The notes beneath the pieces are model-generated. The model was not told where the DNA came from and did not search any database. It saw nothing but the letters and a program-made list of their open reading frames with translations. This document shows positions 45,536 to 53,458 of a stretch of 64,000 nucleotides of DNA, one piece after another (positions within the stretch are counted from its first letter, which is position 1; every line of letters starts with the position of its first letter). The translations under genes and the position numbers were made by a program. The stretch comes from Propionibacteriaceae bacterium AM104-82 (lineage in GTDB: Bacteria; Actinomycetota; Actinomycetes; Propionibacteriales; Propionibacteriaceae): positions 62,001 to 126,000 of the forward strand of contig JAQDQK010000009.1 of NCBI GenBank assembly GCA_027658995.1. The letters run 5' to 3'.

Positions 45536-46759
45536 ATGCGCGCCCTGCCCTTCTCCGTCGTGACCAAGCCGACCGGGGCCGCGTGCAACCTGGACTGCAC
45601 CTACTGCTTCTTCCTGTCCAAGGAACTGCTCTACGACGCCGACGGGCAGCGGATGAGCGCAGAGACGCTCGAGACCTACGTCCGCGAGTTCCTCGCCGGA
45701 CAGCCCGACGGCGAGGTGATGTTCGCCTGGCAGGGCGGCGAACCGACCATGCGCGGGCTGGCCTTCTTCCGCGAGGCGGTCCGGCTCGGCAGGCAGTACG
45801 CCCGACCCCGCCAGGTGGTGCGCCACTCGATCCAGACCAACGGCACCCTCCTCGACGACGACTGGGGGCGCTTCCTGAAGGACGAGGGCTTCCTCGTCGG
45901 GCTCTCGGTCGACGGCCCAGCGGAACTGCACGACGCCTACCGCGTCAACAAGGCCGGACGCGGAACCCACAAGCAGGTCGTCCGTGGCTGGGAGGTGCTG
46001 CGCCGCCACGGCGTCGAGGTCAACGTGCTGTGCACCGTCAACGCCGCAAACGCCGACCACGGGCTCGACGTCTACCGCTACTTCCGCGACGACCTGGGCG
46101 TCGAGTTCATGCAGTTCATCCCGATCGTTGAACGGGTCGAGGCGAAGGACCTTGCCGTCGCCGAGCAGGGCTGGACCGGCCCCGACGGCGCGCGACTGCT
46201 CTACCAGCAGCACGGCGACGCGGTCACGTCCCGCTCCGTCACCGCCGCGCAGTGGGGAGGCTTCCTCAGCGCCGTCTTCGACGAGTGGGTGCGCCACGAC
46301 GTCGGCCGCGTCTACGTGCAGCACTTCGACGTGATGCTCGCGGCCCGCTTCGGCCAGTACTCGCTGTGCGTCCACTCGCCCGAGTGTGGCGGCGCGCTCG
46401 CCGTCGAACACAACGGGGACGTGTACTCCTGTGACCACTATGTCGAGCCCGACTACAAGCTCGGCAACATCCACGAATCGGGCTTCCAGCGGCTGCTGAC
46501 CTCCGAGGCGCAGCGCGAGTTCGGTCGCTACAAGCGGGTCGCTCTGACGCAGCAGTGCCAGCGCTGTCCCGTCAGGTGGGCCTGCCACGGCGGCTGCCCC
46601 AAGGACCGGTTCATCGCCTCTGCGGACGGGCAGCCCGGCCAGAACTACCTGTGCGAGGGCTACTTCTCGTTCTTCACGCACGCGGCCCCGTCGATCGAGA
46701 CGATGGCCGAACTGCTCGCCTCCGGCCGTCCGCCCGCCGACATCATGGCGCTGGGATAG
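45536..46759 (+). CDS. Radical SAM protein, anaerobic sulfatase-maturase-like
   Basis: 407-residue radical SAM/SPASM enzyme. The SAM cluster motif CNLDCTYC is at residues 17-24. The SPASM region has cysteines in CVHSPECGG, CDHY, CQRCPVRWACHGGC and CEGY, enough for two auxiliary clusters. The overall plan matches AslB/anSME, which turn a Cys or Ser of a sulfatase into formylglycine without oxygen. No sulfatase gene is in the window, so the substrate may be encoded elsewhere or be a different peptide. ATG at 45536-45538 with GGAGG close before it. Confidence 0.88.
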   Translation: MRALPFSVVTKPTGAACNLDCTYCFFLSKELLYDADGQRMSAETLETYVREFLAGQPDGEVMFAWQGGEPTMRGLAFFREAVRLGRQYARPRQVVRHSIQTNGTLLDDDWGRFLKDEGFLVGLSVDGPAELHDAYRVNKAGRGTHKQVVRGWEVLRRHGVEVNVLCTVNAANADHGLDVYRYFRDDLGVEFMQFIPIVERVEAKDLAVAEQGWTGPDGARLLYQQHGDAVTSRSVTAAQWGGFLSAVFDEWVRHDVGRVYVQHFDVMLAARFGQYSLCVHSPECGGALAVEHNGDVYSCDHYVEPDYKLGNIHESGFQRLLTSEAQREFGRYKRVALTQQCQRCPVRWACHGGCPKDRFIASADGQPGQNYLCEGYFSFFTHAAPSIETMAELLASGRPPADIMALG

Positions 46760-46768
46760 GCGCTCCCC

Positions 46769-46793
46769 GGACGGCCAGACAGACCGGCCGTCC
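46769..46793 (+). terminator. Hairpin after the radical SAM gene
   Basis: Perfect 8-bp stem GGACGGCC / GGCCGTCC with a 9-base loop, beginning 10 bases past the stop. Confidence 0.6.
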
Positions 46794-46927
46794 GCTCGCC
46801 GACGGGTCACCGCCACGGGCCGACTTTCCTCCCGCGGCGAAACGTTGAGTGCTGACGACGCGTGGCGTCCCCAGTGGCGTTTGATTCCTTGGCGCGGCGG
46901 TCTAGAGTTCGGGCCGAAGGAGCACCC

Positions 46928-48739
46928 ATGCGAAGCATCGTCAGAATCCTCGGCACGGCCAGGGAACTGTGGCATCTGTATCTCGGCATCATCGTCGGCG
47001 CCATCGCCATCGCGGCGACCGCCCTGCTGATGCCGTTCGTCATCGCCCGCGCGACCGACGTGGTCGTCAGCATGGTCGGGGGCAAGGGCGGCACGGTCGC
47101 AACGCTGCTGTGGCTGGCGGGTGGCCTGCTCGTGCTTTCGCTCGCCAACTCGGTGTTGACGAACCTGACCGGCTACTGGGGCGACCTGATGGCGACAAGG
47201 CTCCGGGCGATCCTCTCGCGGCGCTACTTCCGCAAGCTGCTGAAGCTGCCGCAGCGCTACTACGACAACGAGCTCACGGGCACGATCATCTCCAGGCTCA
47301 ACCGGTCGATCACGTCGATCACCGACTTCCTCCAGATGTTCTCCAACAACTTCTTCCCGATGCTGATCACCGTCTTCGCGGTCCTGGTGATCTCGCTTGT
47401 CTACTCGCCGTGGCTGGCGCTGCTGCTGATCATCATCTACCCGACCTTCGTGTGGCTGACGGCCCTGACGTCGAAGCGGTGGCAGGTCTGGGAGCACCAG
47501 AAGAACGAGCACTACGACATCGCGGGCGGCCGGTTCGCCGAGGTGATCGGCCAGATGCGCGTCGTGAAGTCGTTCGTGACCGAGCGCGACGAGCTGAAGA
47601 AGTTCGGCGACCACTACGACGACGCCGTCGGCCTCACCGCTGAACAGTCGGCCTACTGGCACAAGATGGACACGCTGCGCCGGGCGGTGCTCGACGTCGT
47701 GTTCTTCATCATCTACGCCATCATCTTCGTCCAGACGGCGCAGGGCGCGTTCAGCATCGGCGTGATGGTGATGCTCATCCAGTTGGTCAACATGGCCAAG
47801 CAGCCGGTCACCGGCATGAGCTACCTCGTCGACACCACGCAGCGCGCCATCGCTGGCAGCCACGAGTATTTCAAGGTGATGGGCGAGATCGACGAGCCCA
47901 ACAACCCCCTCGAACTCGACGAGTCTGGCGCGGTTCAGCCGAGCGTCGAGTGGCGCGAGGAGGACCCCGTCGTCGCCTTCGACGACGTCAGCTTCGGCTA
48001 CGGCGACACCACCGAACTGGTCCTCAACGACATCAACCTCGCCATCGACCGAGGCGAACGGGTCGCGTTCGTCGGCGAGTCGGGCGGCGGCAAGACCACG
48101 CTCGTCAACCTGCTCATGAAGCTGTACCCGGCGACGTCGGGCACCGTCGAGGTGCACGGCCAGTCGGTGCGCGACGTGCCCTCCGAACTGCTGCGCCGCG
48201 AGATCGGCGTCGTGTTCCAGGACGCGAGCCTGTTCAGCGGCACCATCCGCGAGAACATCGCCTACGGCATCGACGATGTCACCGACGAGCAGTTGGAGAC
48301 GGCCGCCCGGCGCGCCAACGCGATGAGCTTCATCTCGCGGTTGAAGGACGGCTTCGACACCGAGATCGGCGAGCGGGGCATCAAGCTGTCCGGCGGCCAG
48401 AAGCAGCGGCTGTCGGTCGCCCGGGCGCTGCTGAAGGACGCCCCGATCCTGATCCTCGACGAGGCCACCAGTTCGCTCGACACCAAGTCGGAGCGCGCCG
48501 TGCAGGCAGGTCTCGACGAGTTGATGGAGGGTCGCACCACCGTGATCATCGCGCACCGGTTGTCGACCATCTCGACGGTCGACCGGATCGTGACGCTCCG
48601 CGAGGGCCGCATCGACGAGATCGGCACCCCCGCCGAACTGGCGAGAACCGACGGCATCTACGCGGAACTGCTCGCCCTGCAGGGATCGACCTCGAAGGCC
48701 GACAAGGCGAAGCTCGCGCGCTACGACATCGTGCGCTGA
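46928..48739 (+). CDS. ABC exporter half-transporter (MsbA/multidrug type)
   Basis: 603-residue protein with a six-helix membrane domain (residues 1-330) fused to an ABC ATPase. Walker A GESGGGKTTL, Q-loop VVFQDASLFSG, signature LSGGQKQRL, Walker B ILILDEATSSLD and H-loop IIAHRLST are all intact. It should work as a homodimer that exports lipids, peptides or drugs. I chose ATG at 46928-46930 because AAGGAG sits six bases upstream; the upstream frame from 46862 is not supported. Confidence 0.92.
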   Translation: MRSIVRILGTARELWHLYLGIIVGAIAIAATALLMPFVIARATDVVVSMVGGKGGTVATLLWLAGGLLVLSLANSVLTNLTGYWGDLMATRLRAILSRRYFRKLLKLPQRYYDNELTGTIISRLNRSITSITDFLQMFSNNFFPMLITVFAVLVISLVYSPWLALLLIIIYPTFVWLTALTSKRWQVWEHQKNEHYDIAGGRFAEVIGQMRVVKSFVTERDELKKFGDHYDDAVGLTAEQSAYWHKMDTLRRAVLDVVFFIIYAIIFVQTAQGAFSIGVMVMLIQLVNMAKQPVTGMSYLVDTTQRAIAGSHEYFKVMGEIDEPNNPLELDESGAVQPSVEWREEDPVVAFDDVSFGYGDTTELVLNDINLAIDRGERVAFVGESGGGKTTLVNLLMKLYPATSGTVEVHGQSVRDVPSELLRREIGVVFQDASLFSGTIRENIAYGIDDVTDEQLETAARRANAMSFISRLKDGFDTEIGERGIKLSGGQKQRLSVARALLKDAPILILDEATSSLDTKSERAVQAGLDELMEGRTTVIIAHRLSTISTVDRIVTLREGRIDEIGTPAELARTDGIYAELLALQGSTSKADKAKLARYDIVR

Positions 48740-48854
48740 CCTCCGCCTGACGGTGCCCTCTGGGGCCTCCGACGCGGGCTCGCACGCGGCTGCGGACCGG
48801 TCGTCGGTCTCAACTCGGCGGCGGAACCGGATGGGGTTTGTCACATCCGACACA

Positions 48855-50021
48855 ATGGAGCCTATGACCTCCATGGATATCGGGGCCCTTGCCATCGCGA
48901 TTGTGGCGGGCGGCGTGATGTTCCTCATCGGCGCCGTGGCCAACCGGTTCTTCCACGACCGGATCTTCGTCGGCCTGACGCCCGGCCTCGTGCCCGCGCT
49001 CGGCCAGAGCGCTCCGGAGACCAAGGTGCAGCCCGGTCGGGAGTACTCGGGCGAGGTCGCGGTCGCGTTCTCCCCGCCCCGCGGGCTCAGGCCCGGGCTC
49101 GTCGGCACCATCGTCGACGGGCAGGCGGAGATGCGCGACCTGACGGCGACCATCGTCGACCTGGCGGTGCGCGGCTGGCTCAAGATCGAGGCGGTCGACG
49201 TCGACCCGAAGCGGCAGCAGGACCCGAAGAAGAAGGCCCGCGACTGGCGCATCACCCCGATCCATCCCGGCCCTCCCGCCGACCGGCTCGACCAGTTTGA
49301 GGCCGACCTGTTGGGCTCGTTGCTCGGCATGCCCCGCGCCGGGGACGGGGTCCTGATGAGCCAGTGGACCAAGAAGCGCGGGGGAGATCTGCGCAGCGCC
49401 CAGGAGGACCTGTACCGCCAGACCGTCGAGAACGGCTGGTACGAGAAGGACCCGAGGCCGGCGGAGGCCGGCTGCCTGGCGGTGCTCGGCTGGGTCGTGC
49501 TGCTCGGCTGGTGCGTGCTGGTCTGGACCATGTCCTCGACGATCTGGACGGTACTCAGCGCCCTGATCCTCATCGGCGGCGCCCTCTTCCTCAGCAGGCG
49601 GTTGAAGCGCCGCGTGCCCCGCACCGCGCTCGGCACCGCGACGATGATCCAGGCGCTCGGCTTCAAGAAGTACCTGGCTACGGCCGAGGCCGACCAGTTC
49701 AGCTTCGAGGAGGCCGCGGGCATCTTCAGCCGCTACCTGCCCTACGCGCTCGTGTTCGGCGTGGCCGACCACTGGTCGAAGGTGTTCGGGGAGGTGGCCA
49801 GCCGCAGCCACGAGGCGGGCGACATGGAGGTGCTCGACGGCCTGATCTGGATGGACCTGGGCCTGGACGTGGCCTGGAACCTGGCGTTCCTCGCCGACGG
49901 GTTCGGCGGGATCGCGGACATGGGAGACGCGATCGGCGGCGTCGGTGACATCGCCGACGGGATCGGCGGCTTCGTCGAGGGCGTCGGGGACTTCATCTCC
50001 GACATCGACCTCGACTTCTGA
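48855..50021 (+). CDS. DUF2207-like membrane protein
   Basis: About 388 residues: a first helix (IGALAIAIVAGGVMFLIGAVA), a cytoplasmic winged-helix-like region around residues 90-200 (FEADLLGSLLG), two helices near 220-265 (LAVLGWVVLLGWCVLVWTM), and a long Gly/Ile/Asp-rich tail (DGFGGIADMGDAIGG). It resembles the C-terminal half of DUF2207 proteins but lacks the N-terminal exported beta domain. The start is uncertain: ATGs at 48855, 48864 and 48873 are all in frame, and GGAG lies three bases before 48864. No known activity. Confidence 0.7.
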   Translation: MEPMTSMDIGALAIAIVAGGVMFLIGAVANRFFHDRIFVGLTPGLVPALGQSAPETKVQPGREYSGEVAVAFSPPRGLRPGLVGTIVDGQAEMRDLTATIVDLAVRGWLKIEAVDVDPKRQQDPKKKARDWRITPIHPGPPADRLDQFEADLLGSLLGMPRAGDGVLMSQWTKKRGGDLRSAQEDLYRQTVENGWYEKDPRPAEAGCLAVLGWVVLLGWCVLVWTMSSTIWTVLSALILIGGALFLSRRLKRRVPRTALGTATMIQALGFKKYLATAEADQFSFEEAAGIFSRYLPYALVFGVADHWSKVFGEVASRSHEAGDMEVLDGLIWMDLGLDVAWNLAFLADGFGGIADMGDAIGGVGDIADGIGGFVEGVGDFISDIDLDF

Positions 50022-50023
50022 CC

Positions 50024-51097
50024 TCAGCCGGCCAACTGGTCCCGCACCGCGAGAGCCGCGACCCTGCCTGCCCGCGTCGCGCCGATCGTCGAGGCTGATG
50101 GGCCGTAGCCGACGAAGTGGATCCGCGGATCCCTGGTCGCCGTGGTGAACGTGTGCGGATCGCGCGGCGCCTCCAGTTGGATGCCGCCGTTCGGCCCACG
50201 CAGCCTGAGAGGCGAAAGGTGCGAGATGCTCGGCCTGAACCCGGTTGCCCAGAGGATCGCGTCGGCATGCTCGAAGTGCCCGTCCTCCCAGGCGACGCCG
50301 TGCGGTTCGACGCGCTCGAACATCGGGCGGCGCGCGTCGTAGAGGCCCATCTCGGCGGCCAGACGTTCCTGCGGTCGGAGCATCAGCCCGGTCACGCTGA
50401 CGACCGAGCGGGGCGGCAGTCCCTGCCGGACGCGGTCCTCGACGAGGGCGACCGCCTCGCGCCCGGCGTCCGGGTTGAACTCGCCGGTGCGCCAGATCGG
50501 CTCGCGCCGCGTCACCCAGACGATGTCCGACGCGACCCCCGCCAACTCGCCGATGAACTGCACAGCCGAGGCGCCGCCGCCGACGACCACGACCCGCAGC
50601 CCGCGGAAGAACTCGGGGCCGGGGTAGCCGGACGCGTGGAACTGGGGGCCGAGGAAGTCGCGGGCGCCTGGGTAGTAGGGCAGGAACGGCGTGTCCCAGG
50701 TGCCGGTGGCGTTGACGATCGCGCGGGTCTGAATCTCGCCATCGGTGGTGGTGACCGTGAGCGTCGCATCCGGCCCGGGCCCGTCTGCGGTGACGCTTCG
50801 CACGGTGACGGGACGCCGGACGGGAAGGTCGAAGCGCCGCTCGTAGTCGGCGAAATAGGCGGGCACGGTGGTGTTCGCGCGCGCCTCTGGATCGAAGTCG
50901 GGCACCGGCATGCCCGGCAGGTCGGCGACCCCGTGCACGTCGTGCATCGTCAGGGAGTCCCACCGGTGCTGCCACGCTCCGCCGGGCCGGTCGTTTGCGT
51001 CGAGGACGACGAAGTCGATGCCCAGCCGTCGAAGGTGGTACGCGGCCGAAAGCCCGGCCTGCCCCGCCCCGATCACGACCGCCTCGACCCGCGTCAT
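50024..51097 (-). CDS. Flavin-containing monooxygenase-like NAD(P)/FAD oxidoreductase
   Basis: 357-residue class B-type flavoprotein. FAD-binding motif VIGAGQAGLSAAYHL at the N-terminus, NADP-binding VVVGGGASAVQFIGEL near residue 165 and the LWATGFRPS motif near 285 are visible. Similar to YczR/CzcO-type putative monooxygenases, which oxidise S, N or carbonyl groups. It ends two bases from the convergent DUF2207-like gene. No ferredoxin partner nearby. Substrate unknown. Confidence 0.88.
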   Translation of the reverse strand: MTRVEAVVIGAGQAGLSAAYHLRRLGIDFVVLDANDRPGGAWQHRWDSLTMHDVHGVADLPGMPVPDFDPEARANTTVPAYFADYERRFDLPVRRPVTVRSVTADGPGPDATLTVTTTDGEIQTRAIVNATGTWDTPFLPYYPGARDFLGPQFHASGYPGPEFFRGLRVVVVGGGASAVQFIGELAGVASDIVWVTRREPIWRTGEFNPDAGREAVALVEDRVRQGLPPRSVVSVTGLMLRPQERLAAEMGLYDARRPMFERVEPHGVAWEDGHFEHADAILWATGFRPSISHLSPLRLRGPNGGIQLEAPRDPHTFTTATRDPRIHFVGYGPSASTIGATRAGRVAALAVRDQLAG

Positions 51098-51140
51098 CTG
51101 CCACCTCTCCTCGCCGCGAGCCTAGACCAGGCGCTCGTCG

Positions 51141-51719
51141 CTAGAAGAGTTGTGGGAGCAGCGTTCGGATGTGCTCGGCGAATGCCGGACAGCCAGCCCT
51201 TCTCAGCGCCGAGGGCAGATTGGGTTCGCGGCCGAGGCCCAGGTGGTACTCGCACATCGTTTTCGTCACTCTTGTGACTAGCGTGGGGGCCGCATCGGCC
51301 ACCAACATGAGGAAGTCGTCGGGGCTCGCCACCTCATACGGGCTGGAGTTGTCATCCCACTCGAAGTCCCGCGCGTTGTTCGTGACCAGCATGTCTGCAC
51401 CGCAGGCGAGTGCCGCAGCATGGACGTGAGCGTCGGCCGGATCGACTCCGCGATAGCTACCGTCGACCACGAAATCGGCCACCCGGCCGTTCTCGAATGT
51501 CTCCTCCAAGTGGTCCCGGAAGATAGAGAGTTTTCGACCGTCCCAATCGGGGTGTTCCTTGCGGAGGTGATACATGGCCTCCGCGAGGATGTCCTCGGTC
51601 CACCTCACGCGAAAAGGATCCGTCTCGCCTGTCGTGTAGAGGAGTGCGATCCAGTCCCGCTGCGTCCTGGAGTACCAGACGTTGGCATCCACCAGGATGG
51701 TGGGCACAGGGTCAAACAC
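51141..51719 (-). CDS. PIN-domain toxin-like ribonuclease
   Basis: 192-residue PIN-domain protein. The N-terminal acidic motif ILVDANVWYS, a mid-chain ED pair (TEDILAEAMYHL) and the later D-P-A-D and NNARDF segments (GVDPADAHV, LVTNNARDFEWD) provide the four acidic residues of a metal-dependent RNase. The C-terminal 60 residues are an extension beyond the usual 130-140 residues of VapC. It lies 35 bases after an HTH protein gene, so the two form a candidate toxin-antitoxin pair. Confidence 0.85.
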   Translation of the reverse strand: MFDPVPTILVDANVWYSRTQRDWIALLYTTGETDPFRVRWTEDILAEAMYHLRKEHPDWDGRKLSIFRDHLEETFENGRVADFVVDGSYRGVDPADAHVHAAALACGADMLVTNNARDFEWDDNSSPYEVASPDDFLMLVADAAPTLVTRVTKTMCEYHLGLGREPNLPSALRRAGCPAFAEHIRTLLPQLF

Positions 51720-51754
51720 GCCTCAAGTCTAGGCTGACAAGCATTGCTTCGCTG

Positions 51755-52177
51755 CTATTCGCCGTCCTCGAGGCCCATGAGTTCCTGGTAGGCCGCCCGC
51801 TCGCGGGCGCGGCGAGCGCGGAGGGCAGCGTAGACATCGTTCGCCTTCAGGCGGGTGTGCGTCCCGACCTTGTGGGACGGCAGCTCGCCGTTGTCCACCA
51901 TGCGCATCAGGGTCGGCCGCGAGACGCCGAGGAGTCCTGCCGCTGTGGTCGTCGTCAGCACCTCAGGCACGCTACCGACGGTGACCGTTCCCCCTCGCGC
52001 GACAACATCGAGGACGTGCTGCAGCAACCGTCCGACCTCCACGGGAAGAGGCGAGACGGCCTCGTGACGGGTGACGGCCAAGGCCCCGTCCGGTCCGGAC
52101 AGTTGGTCGAGGACCTGCGCGGCGAGCATCTGCTCCCGGTCGTTCGCCAAGACTCGGTCGCGTGTATCGAGCTTCAT
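51755..52177 (-). CDS. HTH antitoxin-like (excisionase-type) DNA-binding protein
   Basis: 140-residue protein, first gene of a pair with the PIN protein. The C-terminal half has an excisionase/MerR-type helix-turn-helix (LTTTTAAGLLGVSRPTLMRMVDNGELP, then KVGTHTRLKANDVYAAL). The N-terminal half is predicted helical and may neutralise the toxin. I chose the ATG at 52175-52177 with AAGGA directly before and a second GGAGG further up; the frame from 52276 is unlikely. Probably autorepresses the pair; the 52178-52432 gap is AT-richer and carries the promoter. Confidence 0.8.
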   Translation of the reverse strand: MKLDTRDRVLANDREQMLAAQVLDQLSGPDGALAVTRHEAVSPLPVEVGRLLQHVLDVVARGGTVTVGSVPEVLTTTTAAGLLGVSRPTLMRMVDNGELPSHKVGTHTRLKANDVYAALRARRARERAAYQELMGLEDGE

Positions 52178-52432
52178 TCCTTGCAACCTCCTTGCACCTG
52201 TAAGTGTAAACATAGCAAGTTGTAGATGCAATGCGTGTTCGGTCGTGGTGGTCTGTCGCGGTGCGGGAGTCAACACTGGGCAGTGTCAGACCGTCCCGGG
52301 CGCAGCGAGTGAACGGTCCGGAAGGGCTCGCGGGCGGTCGCACGATCGCGATTGGAGGTGACGTGGCCCCGGCGGGCGCGGGCCGGGCGGCGGGCGTATG
52401 GTGCGACCTGAGCGGAGAGAAGGGAGTCTCCC

Positions 52433-53458
52433 ATGACGTCTTCCGCCGACTGGGCGCCACCGTCGATGTCCGACCCGCAGCCCGAACCTGCGCAGCCGGA
52501 GCCTGACCTGCCGACGATCCCGCCAGCCGCGATCGTGGCCTACATCGTGCTGGCCTGCGGGCTCGCATGGCTGGTCGCCCTCCCGCTCTGGCTCGGCAAG
52601 GGGCTGGCCGAGCCGATCGCCGTCGTGCTGCTGCCCGCCATGATGTTCACCCCCTTGATCGCCGTCCTCATCGTGATGCTCACCATGAGGCCGGTCGCGA
52701 AGGGGTGGCGGCTGTGGTTCCTCGGCGTTTGGCCGCTGCGGCCCACACGGCGCATCGTGTGGCTGTCGGTGCTGGCGGTGCTCGGGACCATCGTGGTCGT
52801 CGTGGCCGCCATGTTCGTCGCGATCGCGTTCGGGTGGCTCACACCCGACTTCGCGGGGCTGTCCGGGTTGGCGCAGATCCTGGAGGCCAGCGCGCCGCCC
52901 GGCACCGACCTGCCGCCGATGTGGGTCGTCGCGATTGCGCAACTGGCGTCGATCCCGATCGCCGCGTTCACCGTCAACGCCCTCCTGGCCCTCGGCGAGG
53001 AGATCGGCTGGCGCGGCTTCCTGGTCCCTGCGCTGCGCCGCTACGGCACCTGGCCCGCGCTGATCGTCAGCGGCATCGTCTGGGGCCTGTGGCATGCTCC
53101 GGTGATCCTGCTCGGCTACAACTTCGCCCGCCCCAACGCGCTCGGCCTGCTGCTGATGGTGGCCGGGTGCCTGGTCTGGGGCGTGCTGCTCGGCCTCCTG
53201 CGGTTGCGCAGCGGCGCGGTGTGGCCTGCGGTGTTCGCGCACGGCGCCATGAACGCGTCGATGGGGCTTCCGATGCTCTTCTTCGCCGCGGGCAGCCAGC
53301 CCGACCCCGCCCTGATGCTCGGGCTCGGCGCGTCCGGGTGGATCGCGGGAGGGCTCACCATCGCGGTGCTCCTCGCCACGGGCCAGTTCCGCAGGCAGCA
53401 CACGCTGGCCGCCCCCACGGGCAGGCCGAGGCGCGCCGATCCGGCTACTCGAGGATGA
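52433..53458 (+). CDS. CPBP-family intramembrane protease
   Basis: 341-residue membrane protein with about eight helices. The CPBP/Abi motifs are complete: LGEEIGWRGFLVPAL (EExxxR) near residue 186, WGLWHAP near 220 and FAHGAMN near 270. Relatives cleave prenylated or small membrane proteins, or contribute to bacteriocin self-immunity. ATG at 52433-52435 with AAGGGAG nine bases upstream. Its last 14 bases overlap the convergent helR gene. Confidence 0.88.
   Translation: MTSSADWAPPSMSDPQPEPAQPEPDLPTIPPAAIVAYIVLACGLAWLVALPLWLGKGLAEPIAVVLLPAMMFTPLIAVLIVMLTMRPVAKGWRLWFLGVWPLRPTRRIVWLSVLAVLGTIVVVVAAMFVAIAFGWLTPDFAGLSGLAQILEASAPPGTDLPPMWVVAIAQLASIPIAAFTVNALLALGEEIGWRGFLVPALRRYGTWPALIVSGIVWGLWHAPVILLGYNFARPNALGLLLMVAGCLVWGVLLGLLRLRSGAVWPAVFAHGAMNASMGLPMLFFAAGSQPDPALMLGLGASGWIAGGLTIAVLLATGQFRRQHTLAAPTGRPRRADPATRG

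Noticed and set aside
45344..49723. A 1459-codon open frame on the minus strand opposite the radical SAM, ABC and DUF2207-like genes
   Set aside because: Same antisense artefact; the plus-strand genes have clear motifs and ribosome binding sites.
51141..52177. Remnant of an integrated element because of the excisionase-like HTH
   Set aside because: No integrase, attachment-site duplication or phage gene nearby; a toxin-antitoxin pair explains it better.
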